Origin: Allorhodopirellula heiligendammensis
GTDB lineage: Bacteria > Planctomycetota > Planctomycetia > Pirellulales > Pirellulaceae
Direction of reading: 5' to 3'
NCBI RefSeq assembly: GCF_007860105.1
Contig: NZ_SJPU01000001.1
Span: 1-64,000, forward strand
DNA length: 64,000 nt
Shown here in pieces: positions 51,651 to 61,415 of the stretch. Position 1 is the first letter of the stretch, and each line of letters opens with the position of its first letter. The translations under genes and the position numbers were made by a program. The notes below the pieces were generated by a model. It made no database searches and was not told the DNA's origin. It saw only the letters and a list, made by a program, of their open reading frames with translations.

Positions 51651-52256
51651 ATGAACCGCGACCGGATTCTCCCTCATTTCTTACCTATTGTGCCGGAACG
51701 CCCCCGGCCGGAGAAGATTGCTTTAGTGGCATTGGCACGACGAAACGTCCTACCGGAAACTCGCGATGCGACGCGAATCAACCAACAAATTCGTATTACC
51801 CCGATCCGCGTTGTGAGTGAGACGGGCGAACAGCTCGGTATCATTCCGACCGAACAGGCACTTGAACGTGCCCGTGACGCGGGACTCGACCTCGTCGAAG
51901 TCGCTCCCGGCGAGCGGCCTCCGGTTTGCCGAATCATGGATTACGGCAAATTCAAGTACGACAAGAACAAGAAAAAAAATAGCGGAGCTTCGCACACGAA
52001 GACCAAAGAAATCCGGCTGCGGCCAAAAACCGGTGACGAAGACATTCGAACTAAAATCCGGCAAGCCGAGAAATTTCTCGAGCACAAGGACAAGGTCCAG
52101 GTCAGTGTGCTATTTCGCGGTCGCGAGATGGCCCACATCGAGGAAGGCCGCAAAGTCATGGAACAGGTCATCGAAATCCTTAGCGAGCACGGCAAGGTCG
52201 AAACCAAGCCGCAGCAGCACGGTCGACGCATGATCTGCATGATTGCACCTAAGTAA
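51651..52256 (+). CDS. infC: translation initiation factor IF-3
   Basis: A 201-residue IF-3. The N-domain begins at [20 protein letters not shown], followed by [26 protein letters not shown] and the linker. The C-domain runs [44 protein letters not shown]-3 prevents premature subunit joining and monitors start codons. About 40 residues precede the usual family start. An in-frame ATT at 51687 is notable because infC often starts at ATT, but ATG 51651 has the better context. Confidence 0.95.
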   Translation: MNRDRILPHFLPIVPERPRPEKIALVALARRNVLPETRDATRINQQIRITPIRVVSETGEQLGIIPTEQALERARDAGLDLVEVAPGERPPVCRIMDYGKFKYDKNKKKNSGASHTKTKEIRLRPKTGDEDIRTKIRQAEKFLEHKDKVQVSVLFRGREMAHIEEGRKVMEQVIEILSEHGKVETKPQQHGRRMICMIAPK

Positions 52257-52297
52257 GTGTTCGCGAGCTTTCGTTTTTTTCCACCATTGGTCTTCGA

Positions 52298-53473
52298 GTG
52301 AGCAACGTCTTGCCAACGGTCGTCGTCGGTGCCGGCCCCAGTGGGATCGAGACCGCGATTGAATTGCGGCGGCGCGGCGTGGACGCCCACGTCTTCGACG
52401 CCGGACCACTGGGACATACCATTTCATGGTGGGCCCCAGGAACCCGCTGGTTTAGCAGCAATGATCGTATCGCCATCGCCGGTGTGCCGCTCAACACCGT
52501 CGACCAAGCCAAAGCGAGCCGCGAAGAGTATTTGAATTACCTCCGCAGCGTGGTCGATCAGTTCGCCGTGCCCGTTAACACGTTTCATCGTTTGGTCTCG
52601 ATCTCTCCCATCGGGGACCAAGCACATGACGCCGACAATCGTTGGCGGCTCGGGTTTCGCCGCACATTGGGTGAAGCCAGTGCGTCGGACAAGCGGACGA
52701 CGGGTCAGAGTACTTGCGAAGGTCTCGCGGAGGCCGAGTTTTTTGTCGACGCCCACGCAGTCGTGCTGGCGGTTGGTGGTACCGATTTCCCAAATCGGCT
52801 CGGTGTGCCTGGCGAAGAACTTCCGCACGTGGACGGGTATCTGCGTGAGATCCATCGCTATCACGGCCGCAGAGTCTTGATCGTCGGCGGCCGTAACAGT
52901 GCCGTCGAAGCGGCAATTCGTCTGCATCGCGGCGGCGCCAATGTGAGCCTGTGTTACCACCGGGAACAACTGCCCAGTGACGGCATTAAATACTGGCTGC
53001 GTCCCGAAATCGAAGGCTTGATTCGTAGCGGCAGTATCCAGTCCTACTTCGGGGCTCGCGTCGCGGAAATCACTCCCAGTACCGTGACACTCCGCGCCGA
53101 AGATCTAGACGATGCACAATCCCGAACAACGATTGACTCCGACGATGTGTTGACGCTGATCGGTTACCGCCAAGACCAATCGCTGTTCGAACAACTCGGT
53201 ATCGTGTCGGACTCATCTTCGGGATCGCCGTTATTCGATGCCGAAACGATGGAGACAGAGCGCGAAGGCATCTACGTTGCAGGCACGGCGGTCGGCGGTA
53301 CCCAAAGCAGCCACTACCAGGTGTTTCTAGAAAACTGCCACGATCACCCGCGAAAGATCGCCGATCACCTATGCGGGACGCGCGCGACTCTGCCTGAAGT
53401 TTCGGAGCGAGAAACGCTTGAGGCGCGCGATGCAGGTTTGCGACGACGAATCGCTTGGCAGCCCGAAAGCTGA
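52298..53473 (+). CDS. YpdA-family FAD/NAD(P)-binding oxidoreductase
   Basis: A 391-residue flavoprotein starting at GTG 52298. The FAD site is VVVGAGPSGIETAIELRRRG, and the second Rossmann site is VLIVGGRNSAVEAAIRLHRGGANV for NAD(P)H. YVAGTAVGGTQ is the late FAD contact. It resembles YpdA bacillithiol disulfide reductases, although planctomycetes may use another thiol. It lies 41 bases after infC, but its role is unrelated. Confidence 0.85.
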   Translation: MSNVLPTVVVGAGPSGIETAIELRRRGVDAHVFDAGPLGHTISWWAPGTRWFSSNDRIAIAGVPLNTVDQAKASREEYLNYLRSVVDQFAVPVNTFHRLVSISPIGDQAHDADNRWRLGFRRTLGEASASDKRTTGQSTCEGLAEAEFFVDAHAVVLAVGGTDFPNRLGVPGEELPHVDGYLREIHRYHGRRVLIVGGRNSAVEAAIRLHRGGANVSLCYHREQLPSDGIKYWLRPEIEGLIRSGSIQSYFGARVAEITPSTVTLRAEDLDDAQSRTTIDSDDVLTLIGYRQDQSLFEQLGIVSDSSSGSPLFDAETMETEREGIYVAGTAVGGTQSSHYQVFLENCHDHPRKIADHLCGTRATLPEVSERETLEARDAGLRRRIAWQPES

Positions 53474-53659
53474 GCGAAACATCCGATCGCGTATGCATCT
53501 GCAAGACGTCGTTGGATCGCGAAGCGGTAGCATGCCGTAGCTTCGCCACAAGGAAGAGCAAACATTGCGCAAGCCAAGTTCTGTGAAATACCACAGATTT
53601 AACAGCCCAGGCTAGCGCGGGGCGATGTCCACTCGGTTTAACAGAGAAATTCAATCGCT

Positions 53660-54181
53660 TCAGAAACGTCGTTCCGAGCTGGACAGGATCGCACTGAAGA
53701 AAAGCCCCGATGCCGCGGCCGATTTCCGAGGTGCTTTCAGGTGACTGCGGACGGCGCGCATCACGTCGCGCCGAGAGACTTGCCCACGCAACTTGCCGGC
53801 TTGATCGAGCACAGGTAGTCGACGGCAGGACTGCGTCAGGAATGCTTGTGCGATCGTCAATAAATCGGTTTCCTCGCCGATCGTCGGCGGGTCAGCATCA
53901 ATGAGCGACTGCACGTCCGTGCTCGGCATGCCGTCATATGCCAGTGATACGACGAATTGCATGCAGGACTTCTCTGAAAAGACCCCCAAGAACATGCCAT
54001 CTTGATCAACCACGGGTGCTCCCGAGATACGATTGCTCAGCAGGATATCGAGGGCTTCGAGGGCATCCATGTTGGGGTCAAGCGTGATCAAGTTGCGGAC
54101 CATCATTTCGCGCGCTGTCATCCCAGGCATCGATGAGGGGTCCATGGCGGGAAGGGTGCCGGTGCCGATGGTCTTGGTCAT
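53660..54181 (-). CDS. CBS domain pair protein
   Basis: A 173-residue protein starting at ATG 54181. Two CBS domains: MTAREMMVRNLITLDPNMDAL...VVDQDGMFLGVFSEKSCM, and PPTIGEETDLLTIAQAF...LPVLDQAGKLRGQVSRRDVM. Such pairs bind adenine nucleotides and regulate partners. There is no attached enzyme, so it is a stand-alone sensor. Confidence 0.9.
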   Translation of the reverse strand: MTKTIGTGTLPAMDPSSMPGMTAREMMVRNLITLDPNMDALEALDILLSNRISGAPVVDQDGMFLGVFSEKSCMQFVVSLAYDGMPSTDVQSLIDADPPTIGEETDLLTIAQAFLTQSCRRLPVLDQAGKLRGQVSRRDVMRAVRSHLKAPRKSAAASGLFFSAILSSSERRF

Positions 54182-54491
54182 AACATGTCTCCAAAATCGA
54201 ACAGATTGAAAAGAGGTACCCCCGATCACGGCGGAGAATCCTAACGAAATCTTCTTCGTCTGCTCTCAATGTGAAACGCTGCGGTAGGCTTGGTCAAGAA
54301 AATTTTTGACGGTTTTTACGCTCTCCCTGTCATGGATCGCTGGTGGCCAGCAAGCCGGATTATTCACAAACTCCACCTGACCTCGCATTTTACTGGAAAA
54401 TCGGTCAAAACAGTCATTCGGCAGCGAACGTGAACGAGCGTCTTGCCGAAGGTGTGAAAGATGTCACGAATTGCAAGAATGGAGAGTAATA

Positions 54492-54971
54492 ATGCTCGGT
54501 CAGTGGGTGGAATTTGAATTTGACTGTTTGCCGCTGCGCAGCGTGGGGCGATTGGACGTGCCTCTGGATGCTTCCCCAGCCTACGAAGCGTTCGTCCTCA
54601 GAGTAAAAGCCGCCGTCACCAAACATGGCATGCACAATTCCTATTATTTGCACCGCGCCACCTGCCGGTTTCATCTGACAAATGATCCCAACAGTGGTCT
54701 GGTAGAGTTCGACGTCGAAGGCGTGGCATTGACTGGCGAGAATGATCTGAAGACACGGGGTGTCGATCTCACCATCCGGCTCAGCAAAGAGACCTGCCCG
54801 TGGCTCAATGAGACTTCGGTAGAGTTTCTCGCGGAGTCCGTTAAACACGCTGTCGCTGTTGAATTTAATCGCTACATCCAAGCCGGCGATCTGACGAAGA
54901 CCAAAGAGCGTATCTCCGCGATGCAGCAGCAAATCGAGCAAGGCGATGGTTTCCAGGCGATGTATCTATAG
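54492..54971 (+). CDS. conserved hypothetical protein
   Basis: A 159-residue soluble protein. ATG 54492 has a GGAG site 8 bases upstream, so it is preferred over ATG 54471. Features: VEFEFDCLPLRSVGRLDVPLDASPAYEAF, a His-containing region, then a helical tail (DLTKTKERISAMQQQIEQG). No family is recognised. It stands alone between the CBS gene and the nitrate operon. Confidence 0.75.
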   Translation: MLGQWVEFEFDCLPLRSVGRLDVPLDASPAYEAFVLRVKAAVTKHGMHNSYYLHRATCRFHLTNDPNSGLVEFDVEGVALTGENDLKTRGVDLTIRLSKETCPWLNETSVEFLAESVKHAVAVEFNRYIQAGDLTKTKERISAMQQQIEQGDGFQAMYL

Positions 54972-55279
54972 CGGCGCTCCTCTCAACTTAGCTTGGGTGC
55001 GGCGTGAAATGGGCCTAGCCATCGCAGCAACTCCACTGCCTAAATGATAGGCATCCCATTGCTGAGGAGGAAGGCAAAAGAACTATAGGAGCTTATGCAG
55101 TGGCTGGTCGACACACACCGGCTACGCGAACATCAACGCCGTAACCAGCCAACAAGGCGACATCGCTTGCAATAGACTCAACACTGCGGCGGTACACCAC
55201 GCTTTGGCGCGGCGGATGCGTTCACAGAGTGGTTCTAGTAGACCCCACTCTTTTCTGCTCGCTCTTTGAGCACTGTTGC
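54972..55279. other. upstream region of the nitrate operon
   Basis: About 308 bases without a gene. It should carry the promoter of the nitrate assimilation operon. I see no firm regulator site. A GG-N10-GC pair near 55207 could be read as sigma-54-like but does not rise above chance. Confidence 0.4.
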
Positions 55280-57142
55280 ATGTCCACCACGCTTCCCCCT
55301 GAACCGAATACATACGAGAGGACGCCCTCCGCGGGAGCACCGCTATCGTTTTCGGGGAACGAATTTGATCTCGTGGGCATGCTGTTGGAGCAGCAACAAT
55401 CGCTCACCGCTGTGGAGCAGTTCTCCGAGGCACATGAATCTGGGCGGTATGGGAGTGCCTGTTCGGCCCCGTCCAATGAGCCTTTGCAATCCATTTACTA
55501 TCGCCGTTTGATGCCGGCGACGCCGCCGCAACCGGGCCAACAACTCGCCTTTGAGGTGAATCTCGATACTTGTAGTGGCTGCAAGGCATGCGTGGTTGCC
55601 TGCCACACGATGAACGGTCTCGAGGATGACGAGAGTTGGCGGAAGGTCGGCACGCTGATCATTGGAGCTCCGGAATCACCGGCCCCAGACGCGATTACCG
55701 CCGCCGCTCCGGAGCCATCTCCGGTTGCGATCGATTTGGCGAGCGCCCCCGTCGTCGGTATCCAGCACGTGACCACGGCTTGCCACCACTGTGAAGACCC
55801 CGGTTGTCTCAATGGTTGCCCAGTAAAAGCGTACGTCAAAGATGAGGTGACTGGGATCGTCAAGCATTTAGACGATCAGTGCATCGGCTGTAAATACTGC
55901 ACGATGATGTGCCCCTACGAAGTGCCCAAGTACAGCAAACGTCTGGGCATCGTGCGGAAGTGCGACATGTGCCATCAACGACTCAAAGCCGGCGAGGCTC
56001 CGGCGTGCGTTCAGTCGTGTCCGAACGAATCGATCGCGATTCGCATCGTCGATCGATCGGCGGCGGTAGACGATCATGATGAGAGTTTGATGCCAGAGGC
56101 ACCGAGTTCATCGCTCACACGCCCAACCACGCAGTACATCGGCCAACGCAGCAACCACGTTGCATTGGCAACACCGCAGGACTCAGCGATCGACGAGGTC
56201 GCCGAGAGTCACTGGCCACTAGCGATCATGCTCGTCGCCACTCAGGTCGCCGTCGGCATGATCCTGGTAGAGCAACTCGTATCGCTCGCATTGTCGATGA
56301 CGGGTGCGACGATGCCGCGCGCGGCCACTCGTCTGACCGCGAGCGTCGCGTTGGTAATCACGATGATCGGCATGAACCTCGCGCCACTCCATTTGGGACA
56401 GCCGCTGCGAGCGTGGCGAGTCTTCTTGGGTCTGCGGACATCCTGGTTGAGCCGGGAGGCCGTTCTCCTCGGCAAGTTTGCCGCGGCACTGACGATTGCG
56501 ACGGTGTTGTTGTGGCTGCCGATTTGGAAGCCATGGGTTCCTGATTTTGTGATTCATCGCGTGCCCGAGTGGGTGACAGTTCCAGGCTGGGCAACGGCCG
56601 CTGCGATGGCAGCCACAGTGGTATTCGGATTAGCGGGTGTCTACAGCAGTGCGATGATTTACATCGTCACTCGCCGCGAACTGTGGCGTTCCTCTCGCAC
56701 CCTACCACGGTTCTTGTCCACGGGGCTGATCGTCGGTGCATCGTTGACAGCCACAACCATCGGTTGGGCGGGCGGCTCCGACGCGGTGGTGATTCTGTTG
56801 TTGATTACCGCGGTTCTCTCCGGTGCAACCAAACTGTTCTGGGAATTGAGCTTTCATCTCGGCGCCAGCGTGGAGCTGGCAACCGTTGATCGGCTAGATA
56901 TCCGCAGTCAAAACTTGGTGGCCTCACGCCTAGGCCATTGGCGGCAACTTCGCCTCGGTGCGGGGTGGGGTGGTTTAGTGGCCTGTATGGTCGCCGTTTG
57001 CTTGATCGGCGTGGGCGAGCATGCAGCTGGATTGCTGTTGGCACTGGTTGGCTCGCTGACGTTGCTCGTCGCGGAGTCGGCCGAACGTTTGTTGTATTTC
57101 ATGAGTATCGTCTACTATCGTATGCCGGGAACATTGAAATGA
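55280..57142 (+). CDS. fused DmsB-DmsC-type ferredoxin/membrane anchor
   Basis: A 620-residue fusion starting at ATG 55280 (MSTTLPPEPNTYE). Residues 90-270 hold four cluster motifs: CSGCKACVVACHTMN, CHHCEDPGCLNGCPVKAY, CIGCKYCTMMCPYEVPKY and CDMCHQRLKAGEAPACVQSCP. From about 310 eight hydrophobic helices follow, as in DmsC. This protein should carry electrons from quinol through four iron-sulfur clusters to the molybdenum subunit. The stop overlaps the next ATG (ATGA), so the genes are coupled. The lack of a Tat signal in the partner places the reductase on the cytoplasmic side. Confidence 0.88.
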   Translation: MSTTLPPEPNTYERTPSAGAPLSFSGNEFDLVGMLLEQQQSLTAVEQFSEAHESGRYGSACSAPSNEPLQSIYYRRLMPATPPQPGQQLAFEVNLDTCSGCKACVVACHTMNGLEDDESWRKVGTLIIGAPESPAPDAITAAAPEPSPVAIDLASAPVVGIQHVTTACHHCEDPGCLNGCPVKAYVKDEVTGIVKHLDDQCIGCKYCTMMCPYEVPKYSKRLGIVRKCDMCHQRLKAGEAPACVQSCPNESIAIRIVDRSAAVDDHDESLMPEAPSSSLTRPTTQYIGQRSNHVALATPQDSAIDEVAESHWPLAIMLVATQVAVGMILVEQLVSLALSMTGATMPRAATRLTASVALVITMIGMNLAPLHLGQPLRAWRVFLGLRTSWLSREAVLLGKFAAALTIATVLLWLPIWKPWVPDFVIHRVPEWVTVPGWATAAAMAATVVFGLAGVYSSAMIYIVTRRELWRSSRTLPRFLSTGLIVGASLTATTIGWAGGSDAVVILLLITAVLSGATKLFWELSFHLGASVELATVDRLDIRSQNLVASRLGHWRQLRLGAGWGGLVACMVAVCLIGVGEHAAGLLLALVGSLTLLVAESAERLLYFMSIVYYRMPGTLK

Positions 57143-59436
57143 GCATGGATATCGTGTCGAATCCGTTCGTCGATGGGACCAACGGACCCGCCAAGCGTTT
57201 TCGGTTTGAGCTGCCCCAGGTGCTCCAGCGACGGCAGGGACAAATGACTCGTGAGCTCGTGCTGCATCCCGGCGAGCATGGTTTGGGGATGACACACGGT
57301 TCGATGGCCGCCGACGTTACGACGACGGCGACCTGCGGATATTGCTCAACCGGCTGCGGACTACGGCTGCATGTGCGAGCGGGCGAGGCGGTCGGATTGA
57401 CTCCCGAAACGAGCTACCCGGTCAATCTTGGCATGGCGTGCCCCAAAGGATGGGAGGCGCTGCGCGTGCTCGATTCGCCCGAGCGGGCAACCACACCGCT
57501 GTTGCGTGGCGCCGATGGCAAGATGCATCCGGTGGAGTGGGACCAAGCACTGCGGACCTTCGTCACCGAGATTCGCGGTGTCCAGGACCGGCATGGGATC
57601 GACTCGGTCGCCTTCCTGTCGACGGGCCAAATCCCCAGCGAGGAGATGGCTTTTCTCGGGGCACTCACTCGATTTGGAATGGGCATCAAACACGGCGATG
57701 GAAACACCCGCCAATGCATGGCGACGGCGGTCTCCGCATACAAGGAATCGTTTGGCTTCGACGCGCCGCCGTACACCTATGATGATTTCGAGCAGAGCGA
57801 TTGCCTTGTCTTTATTGGCGCAAATCCGTGCGTCGCTCACCCGATCATGTGGGAACGTGTACTGCGCAATCCCAACGACCCCAAGATCATTGTGATCGAT
57901 CCACGCAGGACAGAAACAGCCACTGCTGCAACTGAACACCTTCAGATTCGTCCTAAGAATGACCTCGCGTTGTTGTACGCGATCACCAATGTGTTGATCG
58001 AGCGGGACTATGTCGACCACGATTTCGTAGCCGCCCTCACCGAAGGCTTCGACACGCTGCGTGAGCATGTCGCCGCCTACGATGTCGACACGGTCGCTCG
58101 AGCGGCTGGCATCTCAGCGGCATCCATCATCCGAACTGCCGAAGCGATTGGAACAGGCAGAGCCGTTTCATTGTGGTGGACGATGGGTGTGAACCAGAGC
58201 TACGAAGGGACCCGCACGGCGCAGGCCATCATCAATATCGCCCTGCTAACCGGCAACATTGGCCGGCCGGGCACGGGAGCCAACAGCATTACCGGTCAAT
58301 GCAACGCGATGGGATCGCGACTATGGAGTAACACGTCGAATCTGCTCGGACATCATCGCTTCGAGGACGAGAATGATCGTCGGAAAGTCGCTCAAGCGCT
58401 CGGTATGGATGAGGCATGCATTCCCAGCGAGGGCAGTTGGAAATACGACCGCATCATCGAAGGCATCCGGCGAGGTGAGATCAAGGGTTTGTGGGTGATC
58501 GCCACCAATCCCGCTCATAGCTGGATTCATCAGTCCGATGCACGAGAATTGTTTGACAAACTGGAGTTCATGGTCGTCCAAGACATGTATCACACGACGG
58601 AGACAGCCCAACACGCCCATCTCGTTTTGCCCTCGGCAGGCTGGGGTGAGAAAGAAGGCACCTTTATCAACAGTGAGCGTCGCTACGGGTTGATTAAGAA
58701 AGTCCGACGCGCACCCGGACAGGCGCTGGCAGATTTTCACATCTTCCGTGCAATCGCACACTACTGGGGTGTCGCTGACCAGTTCGCTGAATGGACGGAC
58801 CCCGAGGCCGTGTTCCGTATCTTGCAACGGCTCAGCCGTGATCAACCTTGCGATATCACGGGCATCGATGGCTATCGTCATCTCGACGCCTGCGGTGGCA
58901 TCCAGTGGCCATGGACCCAGCAAGATGCGGCCAAGAGTTCTTCCGATACCAACGGAGGTGCTCCTGGCAAACCGCCGCAGGAACGCCGGTTGTTCGCTGA
59001 TGGTCGATTCTATCGGCCTAACAGCCGCGCGCTATTCGTCGTCGATCAAGTTCAGCCAATGCCCGAACGTACCGATCCGGTGTACCCGATTTTGTTATTG
59101 ACGGGACGTGGTTCCGTCAGTCAGTGGCACACCCAGACGCGGACGCGACAGAGCCCTGTGCTGAGATCGTTGTATCCGGTTGAACCTTACATCGAGATCA
59201 ACCCCGTTGACGCGGATGAACTTGAAATCGTCCACGGAGAAAAAGTGAATGTACTTTCACGTCGTGATGAAATCACGGTGACCGCCAACGTCACCGCTAC
59301 GGTGCGTCGCGGACAAGCGTTCATGCCGATGCACTACGAAGCCACTAACCGCCTCACGCTAGCACATTTCGACCCGCACAGTGGTCAACCCAGTTACAAA
59401 AACTGTGCCGTGCGAATCATTGCGAACAACGAGTAG
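57139..59436 (+). CDS. molybdopterin nitrate reductase, assimilatory type
   Basis: A 765-residue molybdopterin oxidoreductase without a signal peptide, starting at ATG 57139. The cluster motif is CGYCSTGC followed by a distant Cys (Cys66, Cys69, Cys73, Cys101). Further marks are ALTRFGMGIKHGDGNTRQCMA, GANPCVAHPIMWERVL, TGNIGRPGTGANSITGQCNAMGSR and the C-terminal GRGSVSQWHTQTRTRQSP. It is closest to NasA/NarB-type cytoplasmic nitrate reductases. The upstream gene anchors it and a nitrite reductase follows 14 bases later, so it converts nitrate to nitrite for assimilation. Confidence 0.85.
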   Translation: MSMDIVSNPFVDGTNGPAKRFRFELPQVLQRRQGQMTRELVLHPGEHGLGMTHGSMAADVTTTATCGYCSTGCGLRLHVRAGEAVGLTPETSYPVNLGMACPKGWEALRVLDSPERATTPLLRGADGKMHPVEWDQALRTFVTEIRGVQDRHGIDSVAFLSTGQIPSEEMAFLGALTRFGMGIKHGDGNTRQCMATAVSAYKESFGFDAPPYTYDDFEQSDCLVFIGANPCVAHPIMWERVLRNPNDPKIIVIDPRRTETATAATEHLQIRPKNDLALLYAITNVLIERDYVDHDFVAALTEGFDTLREHVAAYDVDTVARAAGISAASIIRTAEAIGTGRAVSLWWTMGVNQSYEGTRTAQAIINIALLTGNIGRPGTGANSITGQCNAMGSRLWSNTSNLLGHHRFEDENDRRKVAQALGMDEACIPSEGSWKYDRIIEGIRRGEIKGLWVIATNPAHSWIHQSDARELFDKLEFMVVQDMYHTTETAQHAHLVLPSAGWGEKEGTFINSERRYGLIKKVRRAPGQALADFHIFRAIAHYWGVADQFAEWTDPEAVFRILQRLSRDQPCDITGIDGYRHLDACGGIQWPWTQQDAAKSSSDTNGGAPGKPPQERRLFADGRFYRPNSRALFVVDQVQPMPERTDPVYPILLLTGRGSVSQWHTQTRTRQSPVLRSLYPVEPYIEINPVDADELEIVHGEKVNVLSRRDEITVTANVTATVRRGQAFMPMHYEATNRLTLAHFDPHSGQPSYKNCAVRIIANNE

Positions 59437-59450
59437 GACGAATTCCCATC

Positions 59451-61277
59451 ATGTCAAATAACCCCGCTTTCACCGAATCACAAAAACAGTACCTGAGCGG
59501 CCTCACGTTCGGTGCCGACGTGGCGCGAGCTGTAAAAGGACTGCCGGTACTTGCAGGCAGTGCCAGTGGTGGCACCTCGCTATCGGTCGGTGGCGGCGGA
59601 GCCACCGTCGACGGCAAGACGGTACCGTACGGTCCTGAAAAAATTGCATTGGATGCTCAGGCGGCAGCCATTAGTGCTGGCAAAAAACTGTGCAAAGAAG
59701 AACTTGCCAAACAAGCCAAGAACCCCTTGGACATGTGGGATGAGATCATCGCTCGCAGCGACGAAGGGAAGTTTCCGAAAGGGAACGATGTGTTCTTAAC
59801 AAAATTCCACGGCCTGTTTCATGTCGCTCCTGCGCAGGATTCGTTCATGATGCGGCTGAGGATTCCTGGTGGCATGAGCCACGCCTGGCAGCTCGCGGGA
59901 ATGGCGGATTTGGCAGATCGCTCGGCAGGCGGATATCTCGACGTCACCACGCGGGCAAACCTGCAGTTTCGCGAGATCCCAGCGGACCAAGCTGCCGCGA
60001 TGCTCTATGGCATTCGCGAACTCGACGTGATCAGCCTCGGCTCGGGGGGCGATAACATTCGCAACTGCACCGCGAGCTGTTTGTCAGGCATCGACCCCGA
60101 CGAACTAATCGAGACGATCCCGCTGGCCAAAAAGATGCACCACTACATCCTCAATCACCGTGAGATGTACGGTTTGCCGCGAAAGTTCAACATTGCATTT
60201 GACGGTGGCGGCAGGATCGCATCGCTCGAAGATACCAATGACATCGGATTTCGTGCTGTTCGCATTGAACCGGCCGACAGTAGTGAAGACTTGCCCACGG
60301 GGGTTTATTTTCAGCTCACACTCGGCGGCATCACCGGTCACCAAGACTTCGCTCGCGACACCGGTGTTTTGCTGCGGCCAGAGGAGTGCATTCAGGTGGC
60401 GGGCTCCATCGTGCGCGTGTTTGTCAAACATGGCGATCGAACTGACCGAAAGAAGGCACGATTGAAATACGTGCTCGACGACTGGGGTTTTGACAAATTC
60501 ATAGATGCCGTCGAGAAAGATCATGGCAAGCCACTGCGGCGCGTTGACGCTGCACGCGTAACGGTTGTGAGCCACGAAGACCGCATGGCGCATGTCGGTT
60601 TTCACGAGCAGCGGCAGAAAGGACGTTTTTACGTTGGCGTGGTATTACCTGTGGGTCGAATGACCAGCAATCAAGCGCGGGCCTTAGCTGAGATCGCCGG
60701 AGAGTATGGCAACGGCGAAATCCGCTGGACGGTTTGGCAGAACCTGATTCTCCCTGGTATCCGGGAACGCGATGTCGAGGAGGTGCAAGCCGCCATTCTC
60801 GCATGCGGACTTGACTATCGGGCCAGTTCGTTCCGCGCGGGTCTGGTTGCATGCACGGGCAGCGCGGGTTGCAAATACGCTGGTGCCGATACCAAAGCCA
60901 ACGCGATGACTCTCGCCAAAGCACTCGAATCCCAGTTTGAGATCGACGTACCAATCAATATCCATTTAACCGGTTGCCATCATAGCTGTGCCCAGCACTA
61001 CATCGGCGACATCGGCTTGATCGCCTGCCAGGTTGAGCAAGGCGACGATATGGTCGATGGGTACCACGTGATGGTGGGTGGTGGGTGGGGTGGCCGGCAA
61101 GGCATCGGTCGCCCACTGCTGAAGTCCGTCGTATTTGACGACCTCCCGGCGTTGATTATCAATCTGATCGACGGATACCTCGCCGAGCGTCAAGTGGATG
61201 AACCCTTCGTCGCGTTTAGCAGACGCAAGACGATCGAAGAACTGCAATCGCTAACCAAGCTCGCCGTTGCTCAATAG
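59451..61277 (+). CDS. nirA: siroheme nitrite (or sulfite) reductase
   Basis: A 608-residue siroheme enzyme. Two ferredoxin-like repeats are visible: SHAWQLAGMADLADRSAGGYLDVTTRANLQFREI and TSNQARALAEIAGEYGNGEIRWTVWQNL. The cluster/siroheme ligands are CTGSAGCKYAGADTK and LTGCHHSCAQHYIGDIG in the last third. It reduces nitrite to ammonium with six electrons, or sulfite to sulfide. The neighbour nitrate reductase favours nitrite. The first 60 residues are extra and Gly-rich. Confidence 0.85.
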   Translation: MSNNPAFTESQKQYLSGLTFGADVARAVKGLPVLAGSASGGTSLSVGGGGATVDGKTVPYGPEKIALDAQAAAISAGKKLCKEELAKQAKNPLDMWDEIIARSDEGKFPKGNDVFLTKFHGLFHVAPAQDSFMMRLRIPGGMSHAWQLAGMADLADRSAGGYLDVTTRANLQFREIPADQAAAMLYGIRELDVISLGSGGDNIRNCTASCLSGIDPDELIETIPLAKKMHHYILNHREMYGLPRKFNIAFDGGGRIASLEDTNDIGFRAVRIEPADSSEDLPTGVYFQLTLGGITGHQDFARDTGVLLRPEECIQVAGSIVRVFVKHGDRTDRKKARLKYVLDDWGFDKFIDAVEKDHGKPLRRVDAARVTVVSHEDRMAHVGFHEQRQKGRFYVGVVLPVGRMTSNQARALAEIAGEYGNGEIRWTVWQNLILPGIRERDVEEVQAAILACGLDYRASSFRAGLVACTGSAGCKYAGADTKANAMTLAKALESQFEIDVPINIHLTGCHHSCAQHYIGDIGLIACQVEQGDDMVDGYHVMVGGGWGGRQGIGRPLLKSVVFDDLPALIINLIDGYLAERQVDEPFVAFSRRKTIEELQSLTKLAVAQ

Positions 61278-61289
61278 TTTCCGTATCTC

Positions 61290-61385
61290 ACGTAGATCCG
61301 CGGCTAGCGCCGTCGGCTCACTAAGCACCTTTCGATAAGTTTTCAACTTTCTCGATAACCGTGGCTAGCGCCAAAACGGCTCATT
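61290..61385 (-). repeat. tandem REP-like units, minus orientation
   Basis: Two units of the REP consensus AGCCG..GGCGCTAGCC.CGG lie in the same orientation (minus strand) at about 61297-61320 and 61359-61382, separated by about 40 bases. They match the arms of the REP elements that flank the RAYT at 43494, so they are likely spread by that family. Confidence 0.7.
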
Positions 61386-61415
61386 TCCTCTCTCCCCTCT
61401 CACGGCATCTATACC

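Noticed and set aside
55195-55225. Sigma-54-like GG-N10-GC pattern upstream of the nitrate operon
   Set aside because: The -12 box is poor (ATGC, not TTGC) and such pairs are common in GC-rich sequence.
56938-57138. Upstream extension of the nitrate reductase frame
   Set aside because: It runs antiparallel in phase with the membrane anchor gene; ATG 57139 in the ATGA overlap is the natural start.
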